This document shows, piece by piece, positions 11,016 through 20,512 of a stretch of 64,000 bases of DNA. Below the pieces are notes generated by a model. That model was not told the DNA's origin, did not search any database, and worked only from the letters and a program-made list of their open reading frames with translations. Position numbers and translations under genes: made by a program. The number at the start of each line of letters is the position of its first letter. The stretch's first letter is position 1. Source of the DNA: Phocoena phocoena (lineage: Eukaryota > Chordata > Mammalia > Artiodactyla > Phocoenidae); contig NC_089221.1 of NCBI RefSeq assembly GCF_963924675.1, positions 8,491,851 through 8,555,850 of the forward strand, given 5' to 3'.

Positions 11016-11578
11016 GGGGGCGTAGGGATCAAGCAGGGCCAGCAGCCTGGTGGGACACACGCAGGCAGGGGGCGTAGGGATCAAGCAGGGCCAGCAGCCT
11101 GGTGGGACACACGCAGGCAGGGGGCGTAGGGATCAAGCAGGGCCAGCAGCCTGGTGGGACACACGCAGGCAGGGGGCGTAGGGATCAAGCAGGGCCAGCA
11201 GCCTGGTGGACACACGCAGGCAGGGGGCGTAGGGATCAAGCAGGGCCAGCAGCCTGGTGGGACACACGCAGGCAGGGGGCGTAGGGATCAAGCAGGGCCA
11301 GCAGCCTGGTGGGACACACGCAGGCAGGGGGCGTAGGGATCAAGCAGGGCCAGCAGCCTGGTGGGACACACGCAGGCAGGGGCGTAGGGATCAAGCAGGG
11401 CCAGCAGCCTGGTGGGACACACGCAGGCAGGGGGCGTAGGGATCAAGCAGGGCCAGCAGCCTGGTGGGACACACGCAGGCAGGGGGCGTAGGGATCAAGC
11501 AGGGCCAGCAGCCTGGTGGGACACACGCAGGCAGGGGGCGTAGGGATCAAGCAGGGCCAGCAGCCTGGTGGGACCCCC

Positions 11579-11778
11579 NNNNNNNNNNNNNNNNNNNNNN
11601 NNNNNNNNNNNNNNNNNNNNNNNNNNNNNNNNNNNNNNNNNNNNNNNNNNNNNNNNNNNNNNNNNNNNNNNNNNNNNNNNNNNNNNNNNNNNNNNNNNNN
11701 NNNNNNNNNNNNNNNNNNNNNNNNNNNNNNNNNNNNNNNNNNNNNNNNNNNNNNNNNNNNNNNNNNNNNNNNNNNNNN
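11579..11778. other. Assembly gap, 200 N
   Basis: Exactly 200 N. The round number suggests a placeholder of unknown true size. It falls inside the tandem array, where assemblies usually fail. The last bases before it (GGACCCCC) differ from the unit and look like a low-quality contig end. Confidence 0.95.
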
Positions 11779-12137
11779 GATTTACGTGCGTGTGGTATAG
11801 CTGGGTACCTCTGGCTCAAGCTGTCTTTTGAAGTTGGGTCGAAGGATTTCCTCTCAAGCTCACTCCTGTGGTTGTTGGCAGGCCTAGATGATCTACTTCT
11901 AAGCTAATTTATGTGGGCCAGGGCTGCCTCTGTCCCTGGCAAGCTGGCTTTCCCTAGGGTGACTGGTGAGAGAGAGAGAGAGAGAGAATTTGAATGAACC
12001 TAAGACAGAAGCTACAGTATTTTCATATTCTAGTTTTGGAAGTGACATCCAATCACTTCTGCCATTTTTAGTCATTAAAAGGAAGTCACTGGATCTAGTG
12101 ACTCGGGGAGGGGATTACACAAGATGAATAACAGGGA
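11779..12137 (-). repeat. MLT1-class LTR fragment inside the array
   Basis: Reads as the reverse complement of an old MLT1-type LTR: TAGCTGGGTACCTCTGGCTC, CTCAAGCTCACTCCTGTGGT, TGGTTGTTGGCAGGCCTAGA, a (GA)n run, ATCACTTCTGCCATTTTTAG, AAGGAAGTCACTGGATC, then CGGGGAGGGGATTACACAAG and ATGAATAACAGGGAGTAGGG. The last stretch corresponds to the LTR 5' end ('gaataccaggagg..ggggatca' in the family as I remember it) and passes without a break into the 52-bp array at 12138. The left end is lost in the gap. Confidence 0.75.
11968..11988. repeat. (GA)n run
   Basis: GAGAGAGAGAGAGAGAGAGA within the LTR island. MLT1 LTRs often carry a GA-rich stretch at this place. Confidence 0.9.
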
Positions 12138-15100
12138 GTAGGGATCAAGCAGGGCCAGCAGCCTGGTGGGACACACGCAGGCAGGGGGCGTAGGGATCAA
12201 GCAGGGCCAGCAGCCTGGTGGGACACACGCAGGCAGGGGGCGTAGGGATCAAGCAGGGCCAGCAGCCTGGTGGGACACACGCAGGCAGGGGGCGTAGGGA
12301 TCAAGCAGGGCCAGCAGCCTGGTGGGACACACGCAGGCAGGGGGCGTAGGGATCAAGCAGGGCCAGCAGCCTGGTGGGACACACGCAGGCAGGGGGCGTA
12401 GGGATCAAGCAGGGCCAGCAGCCTGGTGGGACACACGCAGGCAGGGGGCGTAGGGATCAAGCAGGGCCAGCAGCCTGGTGGGACACACGCAGGCAGGGGG
12501 CGTAGGGATCAAGCAGGGCCAGCAGCCTGGTGGGACACACGCAGGCAGGGGGCGTAGGGATCAAGCAGGGCCAGCAGCCTGGTGGGACACACGCAGGCAG
12601 GGGGCGTAGGGATCAAGCAGGGCCAGCAGCCTGGTGGGACACACGCAGGCAGGGGGCGTAGGGATCAAGCAGGGCCAGCAGCCTGGTGGGACACACGCAG
12701 GCAGGGGGCGTAGGGATCAAGCAGGGCCAGCAGCCTGGTGGGACACACGCAGGCAGGGGGCGTAGGGATCAAGCAGGGCCAGCAGCCTGGTGGGACACAC
12801 GCAGGCAGGGGGCGTAGGGATCAAGCAGGGCCAGCAGCCTGGTGGGACACACGCAGGCAGGGGGCGTAGGGATCAAGCAGGGCCAGCAGCCTGGTGGGAC
12901 ACACGCAGGCAGGGGGCGTAGGGATCAAGCAGGGCCAGCAGCCTGGTGGGACACACGCAGGCAGGGGGCGTAGGGATCAAGCAGGGCCAGCAGCCTGGTG
13001 GGACACACGCAGGCAGGGGGCGTAGGGATCAAGCAGGGCCAGCAGCCTGGTGGGACACACGCAGGCAGGGGGCGTAGGGATCAAGCAGGGCCAGCAGCCT
13101 GGTGGGACACACGCAGGCAGGGGGCGTAGGGATCAAGCAGGGCCAGCAGCCTGGTGGGACACACGCAGGCAGGGGGCGTAGGGATCAAGCAGGGCCAGCA
13201 GCCTGGTGGGACACACGCAGGCAGGGGGCGTAGGGATCAAGCAGGGCCAGCAGCCTGGTGGGACACACGCAGGCAGGGGGCGTAGGGATCAAGCAGGGCC
13301 AGCAGCCTGGTGGGACACACGCAGGCAGGGGGCGTAGGGATCAAGCAGGGCCAGCAGCCTGGTGGGACACACGCAGGCAGGGGGCGTAGGGATCAAGCAG
13401 GGCCAGCAGCCTGGTGGGACACACGCAGGCAGGGGGCGTAGGGATCAAGCAGGGCCAGCAGCCTGGTGGGACACACGCAGGCAGGGGGCGTAGGGATCAA
13501 GCAGGGCCAGCAGCCTGGTGGGACACACGCAGGCAGGGGGCGTAGGGATCAAGCAGGGCCAGCAGCCTGGTGGGACACACGCAGGCAGGGGGCGTAGGGA
13601 TCAAGCAGGGCCAGCAGCCTGGTGGGACACACGCAGGCAGGGGGCGTAGGGATCAAGCAGGGCCAGCAGCCTGGTGGGACACACGCAGGCAGGGGGCGTA
13701 GGGATCAAGCAGGGCCAGCAGCCTGGTGGGACACACGCAGGCAGGGGGCGTAGGGATCAAGCAGGGCCAGCAGCCTGGTGGGACACACGCAGGCAGGGGG
13801 CGTAGGGATCAAGCAGGGCCAGCAGCCTGGTGGGACACACGCAGGCAGGGGGCGTAGGGATCAAGCAGGGCCAGCAGCCTGGTGGGACACACGCAGGCAG
13901 GGGGCGTAGGGATCAAGCAGGGCCAGCAGCCTGGTGGGACACACGCAGGCAGGGGGCGTAGGGATCAAGCAGGGCCAGCAGCCTGGTGGGACACACGCAG
14001 GCAGGGGGCGTAGGGATCAAGCAGGGCCAGCAGCCTGGTGGGACACACGCAGGCAGGGGGCGTAGGGATCAAGCAGGGCCAGCAGCCTGGTGGGACACAC
14101 GCAGGCAGGGGGCGTAGGGATCAAGCAGGGCCAGCAGCCTGGTGGGACACACGCAGGCAGGGGGCGTAGGGATCAAGCAGGGCCAGCAGCCTGGTGGGAC
14201 ACACGCAGGCAGGGGGCGTAGGGATCAAGCAGGGCCAGCAGCCTGGTGGGACACACGCAGGCAGGGGGCGTAGGGATCAAGCAGGGCCAGCAGCCTGGTG
14301 GGACACACGCAGGCAGGGGGCGTAGGGATCAAGCAGGGCCAGCAGCCTGGTGGGACACACGCAGGCAGGGGGCGTAGGGATCAAGCAGGGCCAGCAGCCT
14401 GGTGGGACACACGCAGGCAGGGGGCGTAGGGATCAAGCAGGGCCAGCAGCCTGGTGGGACACACGCAGGCAGGGGGCGTAGGGATCAAGCAGGGCCAGCA
14501 GCCTGGTGGGACACACGCAGGCAGGGGGCGTAGGGATCAAGCAGGGCCAGCAGCCTGGTGGGACACACGCAGGCAGGGGGCGTAGGGATCAAGCAGGGCC
14601 AGCAGCCTGGTGGGACACACGCAGGCAGGGGGCGTAGGGATCAAGCAGGGCCAGCAGCCTGGTGGGACACACGCAGGCAGGGGGCGTAGGGATCAAGCAG
14701 GGCCAGCAGCCTGGTGGGACACACGCAGGCAGGGGGCGTAGGGATCAAGCAGGGCCAGCAGCCTGGTGGGACACACGCAGGCAGGGGGCGTAGGGATCAA
14801 GCAGGGCCAGCAGCCTGGTGGGACACACGCAGGCAGGGGGCGTAGGGATCAAGCAGGGCCAGCAGCCTGGTGGGACACACGCAGGCAGGGGGCGTAGGGA
14901 TCAAGCAGGGCCAGCAGCCTGGTGGGACACACGCAGGCAGGGGGCGTAGGGATCAAGCAGGGCCAGCAGCCTGGTGGGACACACGCAGGCAGGGGGCGTA
15001 GGGATCAAGCAGGGCCAGCAGCCTGGTGGGACACACGCAGGCAGGGGGCGTAGGGATCAAGCAGGGCCAGCAGCCTGGTGGGACACACGCAGGCAGGGGG

Positions 15101-18100
15101 CGTAGGGATCAAGCAGGGCCAGCAGCCTGGTGGGACACACGCAGGCAGGGGGCGTAGGGATCAAGCAGGGCCAGCAGCCTGGTGGGACACACGCAGGCAG
15201 GGGGCGTAGGGATCAAGCAGGGCCAGCAGCCTGGTGGGACACACGCAGGCAGGGGGCGTAGGGATCAAGCAGGGCCAGCAGCCTGGTGGGACACACGCAG
15301 GCAGGGGGCGTAGGGATCAAGCAGGGCCAGCAGCCTGGTGGGACACACGCAGGCAGGGGGCGTAGGGATCAAGCAGGGCCAGCAGCCTGGTGGGACACAC
15401 GCAGGCAGGGGGCGTAGGGATCAAGCAGGGCCAGCAGCCTGGTGGGACACACGCAGGCAGGGGGCGTAGGGATCAAGCAGGGCCAGCAGCCTGGTGGGAC
15501 ACACGCAGGCAGGGGGCGTAGGGATCAAGCAGGGCCAGCAGCCTGGTGGGACACACGCAGGCAGGGGGCGTAGGGATCAAGCAGGGCCAGCAGCCTGGTG
15601 GGACACACGCAGGCAGGGGGCGTAGGGATCAAGCAGGGCCAGCAGCCTGGTGGGACACACGCAGGCAGGGGGCGTAGGGATCAAGCAGGGCCAGCAGCCT
15701 GGTGGGACACACGCAGGCAGGGGGCGTAGGGATCAAGCAGGGCCAGCAGCCTGGTGGGACACACGCAGGCAGGGGGCGTAGGGATCAAGCAGGGCCAGCA
15801 GCCTGGTGGGACACACGCAGGCAGGGGGCGTAGGGATCAAGCAGGGCCAGCAGCCTGGTGGGACACACGCAGGCAGGGGGCGTAGGGATCAAGCAGGGCC
15901 AGCAGCCTGGTGGGACACACGCAGGCAGGGGGCGTAGGGATCAAGCAGGGCCAGCAGCCTGGTGGGACACACGCAGGCAGGGGGCGTAGGGATCAAGCAG
16001 GGCCAGCAGCCTGGTGGGACACACGCAGGCAGGGGGCGTAGGGATCAAGCAGGGCCAGCAGCCTGGTGGGACACACGCAGGCAGGGGGCGTAGGGATCAA
16101 GCAGGGCCAGCAGCCTGGTGGGACACACGCAGGCAGGGGGCGTAGGGATCAAGCAGGGCCAGCAGCCTGGTGGGACACACGCAGGCAGGGGGCGTAGGGA
16201 TCAAGCAGGGCCAGCAGCCTGGTGGGACACACGCAGGCAGGGGGCGTAGGGATCAAGCAGGGCCAGCAGCCTGGTGGGACACACGCAGGCAGGGGGCGTA
16301 GGGATCAAGCAGGGCCAGCAGCCTGGTGGGACACACGCAGGCAGGGGGCGTAGGGATCAAGCAGGGCCAGCAGCCTGGTGGGACACACGCAGGCAGGGGG
16401 CGTAGGGATCAAGCAGGGCCAGCAGCCTGGTGGGACACACGCAGGCAGGGGGCGTAGGGATCAAGCAGGGCCAGCAGCCTGGTGGGACACACGCAGGCAG
16501 GGGGCGTAGGGATCAAGCAGGGCCAGCAGCCTGGTGGGACACACGCAGGCAGGGGGCGTAGGGATCAAGCAGGGCCAGCAGCCTGGTGGGACACACGCAG
16601 GCAGGGGGCGTAGGGATCAAGCAGGGCCAGCAGCCTGGTGGGACACACGCAGGCAGGGGGCGTAGGGATCAAGCAGGGCCAGCAGCCTGGTGGGACACAC
16701 GCAGGCAGGGGGCGTAGGGATCAAGCAGGGCCAGCAGCCTGGTGGGACACACGCAGGCAGGGGGCGTAGGGATCAAGCAGGGCCAGCAGCCTGGTGGGAC
16801 ACACGCAGGCAGGGGGCGTAGGGATCAAGCAGGGCCAGCAGCCTGGTGGGACACACGCAGGCAGGGGGCGTAGGGATCAAGCAGGGCCAGCAGCCTGGTG
16901 GGACACACGCAGGCAGGGGGCGTAGGGATCAAGCAGGGCCAGCAGCCTGGTGGGACACACGCAGGCAGGGGGCGTAGGGATCAAGCAGGGCCAGCAGCCT
17001 GGTGGGACACACGCAGGCAGGGGGCGTAGGGATCAAGCAGGGCCAGCAGCCTGGTGGGACACACGCAGGCAGGGGGCGTAGGGATCAAGCAGGGCCAGCA
17101 GCCTGGTGGGACACACGCAGGCAGGGGGCGTAGGGATCAAGCAGGGCCAGCAGCCTGGTGGGACACACGCAGGCAGGGGGCGTAGGGATCAAGCAGGGCC
17201 AGCAGCCTGGTGGGACACACGCAGGCAGGGGGCGTAGGGATCAAGCAGGGCCAGCAGCCTGGTGGGACACACGCAGGCAGGGGGCGTAGGGATCAAGCAG
17301 GGCCAGCAGCCTGGTGGGACACACGCAGGCAGGGGGCGTAGGGATCAAGCAGGGCCAGCAGCCTGGTGGGACACACGCAGGCAGGGGGCGTAGGGATCAA
17401 GCAGGGCCAGCAGCCTGGTGGGACACACGCAGGCAGGGGGCGTAGGGATCAAGCAGGGCCAGCAGCCTGGTGGGACACACGCAGGCAGGGGGCGTAGGGA
17501 TCAAGCAGGGCCAGCAGCCTGGTGGGACACACGCAGGCAGGGGGCGTAGGGATCAAGCAGGGCCAGCCGCCTGGTGGGACACACGCAGGCAGGGGGCGTA
17601 GGGATCAAGCAGGGCCAGCCGCCTGGTGGGACACACGCAGGCAGGGGGCGTAGGGATCAAGCAGGGCCAGCAGCCTGGTGGGACACACGCAGGCAGGGGG
17701 CGTAGGGATCAAGCAGGGCCAGCAGCCTGGTGGGACACAGGCAGGCAGGGGGCGTAGGGATCAAGCAGGGCCAGCAGCCTGGTGGGACACACGCAGGCAG
17801 GGGGCGTAGGGATCAAGCAGGGCCAGCAGCCTGGTGGGACACACGCAGGCAGGGGGCGTAGGGATCAAGCAGGGCCAGCAGCCTGGTGGGACACACGCAG
17901 GCAGGGGGCGTAGGGATCAAGCAGGGCCAGCAGCCTGGTGGGACACACGCAGGCAGGGGGCGTAGGGATCAAGCAGGGCCAGCAGCCTGGTGGGACACAC
18001 GCAGGCAGGGGGCGTAGGGATCAAGCAGGGCCAGCAGCCTGGTGGGACACACGCAGGCAGGGGGCGTAGGGATCAAGCAGGGCCAGCAGCCTGGTGGGAC

Positions 18101-19497
18101 ACACGCAGGCAGGGGGCGTAGGGATCAAGCAGGGCCAGCAGCCTGGTGGGACACACGCAGGCAGGGGGCGTAGGGATCAAGCAGGGCCAGCAGCCTGGTG
18201 GGACACACGCAGGCAGGGGGCGTAGGGATCAAGCAGGGCCAGCAGCCTGGTGGGACACACGCAGGCAGGGGGCGTAGGGATCAAGCAGGGCCAGCAGCCT
18301 GGTGGGACACACGCAGGCAGGGGGCGTAGGGATCAAGCAGGGCCAGCAGCCTGGTGGGACACACGCAGGCAGGGGGCGTAGGGATCAAGCAGGGCCAGCA
18401 GCCTGGTGGGACACACGCAGGCAGGGGGCGTAGGGATCAAGCAGGGCCAGCAGCCTGGTGGGACACACGCAGGCAGGGGGCGTAGGGATCAAGCAGGGCC
18501 AGCAGCCTGGTGGGACACACGCAGGCAGGGGGCGTAGGGATCAAGCAGGGCCAGCAGCCTGGTGGGACACACGCAGGCAGGGGGCGTAGGGATCAAGCAG
18601 GGCCAGCAGCCTGGTGGGACACACGCAGGCAGGGGGCGTAGGGATCAAGCAGGGCCAGCAGCCTGGTGGGACACACGCAGGCAGGGGGCGTAGGGATCAA
18701 GCAGGGCCAGCAGCCTGGTGGGACACAGGCAGGCAGGGGGCGTAGGGATCAAGCAGGGCCAGCAGCCTGGTGGGACACAGGCAGGCAGGGGGCGTAGGGA
18801 TCAAGCAGGGCCAGCAGCCTGGTGGGACACACGCAGGCAGGGGGCGTAGGGATCAAGCAGGGCCAGCAGCCTGGTGGGACACACGCAGGCAGGGGGCGTA
18901 GGGATCAAGCAGGGCCAGCAGCCTGGTGGGACACACGCAGGCAGGGGGCGTAGGGATCAAGCAGGGCCAGCAGCCTGGTGGGACACACGCAGGCAGGGGG
19001 CGTAGGGATCAAGCAGGGCCAGCAGCCTGGTGGGACACACGCAGGCAGGGGGCGTAGGGATCAAGCAGGGCCAGCAGCCTGGTGGGACACACGCAGGCAG
19101 GGGGCGTAGGGATCAAGCAGGGCCAGCAGCCTGGTGGGACACACGCAGGCAGGGGGCGTAGGGATCAAGCAGGGCCAGCAGCCTGGTGGGACACACGCAG
19201 GCAGGGGGCGTAGGGATCAAGCAGGGCCAGCAGCCTGGTGGGACACACGCAGGCAGGGGGCGTAGGGATCAAGCAGGGCCAGCAGCCTGGTGGGACACAG
19301 GCAGGCAGGGGGCGTAGGGATCAAGCAGGGCCAGCAGCCTGGTGGGACACACGCAGGCAGGGGGCGTAGGGATCAAGCAGGGCCAGCAGCCTGGTGGGAC
19401 ACACGCAGGCAGGGGGCGTAGGGATCAAGCAGGGCCAGCAGCCTGGTGGGACACACGCAGGCAGGGGGGGTAGGGATCAAGCAGGGCCAGCAGCCTG
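12138..19497 (+). repeat. 52-bp minisatellite array, right block (about 141.5 units)
   Basis: Same unit and orientation as the left block. It starts in mid-unit (GTAGGGATCAAGCAGGGCCA) directly after the LTR island; whole units begin at 12167 and the last at 19447. By eye, units from 12138 to about 17567 (over 100) are identical and there is no length change anywhere in the block. Variants appear only near the right end: GCCGCC for GCAGCC at 17568 and 17620 (adjacent units), ACACAGG for ACACGC-type sequence near 17740, 18728, 18780 and 19300, and GGGGGGG near 19464. The array stops within a unit at GCAGCCTG, then unique TTCCAGAGG. Confidence 0.97.
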
Positions 19498-19949
19498 TTC
19501 CAGAGGAGCAGGCAGTTGATCCCGAGCCCCGTGGACTCATGGCCATGTGCTGAGCTGCTACAAGAAGGCAAGTCCTGCCCCCCATGGCCCCAGTGAGAGC
19601 CTTACCTGCCAGGCAAGGCTTGCAGCCTGAGGAAAGAAAAATGGACAATACCTTCCTCCCTCCCTGGTTACCTGCTGCAAACCTCCAGGGTCTCCCCATA
19701 TTTAGCCAGATTAGCTCAGGCCAGCTCACAACACAGGGAGACCCTGGTATCAGCACAAGGCAGGTTAAACAAGATGGTGAGTGACTACACACACAGCACC
19801 TGGAATGTGCCAGGTTCTCAGCTGAGTGCTCGCCAGTGTGAGCTAGGATGAGCTAGCACCGTGGGGAGTGGCAGGTTTGATCCAGGCAGGTGGTCAGAGT
19901 GGGCAGGTACAGAAGATGCTGGGCCAGAGAGCTGGGCAGTGAGAAGAAG
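19498..19949. other. Right flank of the array, no gene seen
   Basis: Abrupt change to unique sequence (TTCCAGAGGAGCAGGCAGTT). An open frame on the - strand crosses from here into the array, but it has no recognisable domain and its C-terminal part is array sequence, so I do not call it a gene. Confidence 0.6.
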
Positions 19950-20512
19950 TGTATGAGTTTGCAATTGCTACTGTAACAAGTTATCATGAATGGAGTGGCT
20001 TAAAACAATACAGATTTACTATTACAATTGTAATTTACAATTAATTTAATATAATTGCAATTTACAATTACCCATTTACTCACAATTCTGAAGGTCATGA
20101 GTCTAGAGTGGGTCTCGCTGAGCCAAAATCAAGGTGTCAGCAGGGCTGCATTCCTTTCTGGAGGCTCTAAGGAGAAAGCCCATTCCTCACCTTTTCCAGC
20201 CTTGAGGCTGCCTGCATTCCTTGACCTGTAGCCCCTTCCTCTGTCCCCAAAGCCAGCAACCAATGGCAGGTCCAGAATCTCACGTAGCATCCCTCTGCCC
20301 TCCTCTTCCACCTCCTTTCCCACTTTTAAGGACCCTTGTGATAACACTGGGCCCACCCAGTGAATCCCAGATCATCTCCCCATCTGCTGATCAGCAGCCT
20401 TAATTCCATCTGCAACCAGAATTCCCCTTTACCATGTGACCTGACATATTTACAGGTCCCAAGGATTCAGACATGGACATCTTTGGGGGGCTGTGGTTAT
20501 GTTGCTCACCAT
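19950..20512 (-). repeat. MLT1-type LTR (ERVL-MaLR), reverse
   Basis: Reads as a reversed MaLR LTR: GAGTGGCTTAAAACAATACA, ACTCACAATTCTGAAGGTCA, GCCAAAATCAAGGTGTCAGC, TTCCTTGACCTGTAGCCCCT, TTAAGGACCCTTGTGATAAC, TTGGGGGGCTGTGGTTATGT near the end. A low-complexity insertion of repeated ATTTACAATTA (about 20020-20070) interrupts it. Confidence 0.8.

Larger units (their letters stand above)
5649..11578 (+). repeat. 52-bp minisatellite array, left block (114 units)
   Basis: Head-to-tail units of 52 bp: TGGGACACACGCAGGCAGGG, then GGCGTAGGGATCAAGCAGGG, then CCAGCAGCCTGG. Unit starts are regular (5649, 5701, 5753 and so on). Composition is 23 G, 13 C, 12 A, 4 T. Each unit has two CpGs and, in one frame, a TAG within GCGTAGGG. 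Since 52 is not a multiple of 3, no frame stays open for more than a few units, so it is not coding. Early units (5776-6972) carry scattered substitutions, about 6973-8100 is uniform, 8093-8248 is disrupted, and after 9250 eight units are 51 bp. The block ends in 10 bases of unit 115 (TGGGACCCCC) at the assembly gap. Confidence 0.97.

Noticed and set aside
7967..11491. Many 60-95 residue frames rich in GGTHAGRG- or QAGPAAWW-type repeats, as if a repeat protein
   Set aside because: The unit is 52 bp, so the frame changes every unit, and a TAG recurs. All frames are by-products of the array, with no conserved start context or codon bias.
11464..11907. Open frame of 147 codons across the gap
   Set aside because: Most of it is translated N; it joins array and LTR sequence.
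5649..19497. CRISPR array
   Set aside because: The repeats are contiguous, with no spacers and no cas genes, in a mammalian genome.
5649..19497. Telomeric, centromeric alpha or common cetacean satellite
   Set aside because: No TTAGGG runs; the unit is 52 bp, not about 171 bp or about 1.6-1.8 kb.
5649..19497. Chi-like recombination motif in the unit (CCTGGTGG)
   Set aside because: It differs from bacterial Chi by one base, and Chi has no role in mammals. I also found no clear match to the human PRDM9 13-mer.
19373..19792. 139-residue frame on the - strand at the right edge of the array
   Set aside because: The C-terminal third is array sequence, the rest has no domain, and an overlapping frame is open on the other strand.
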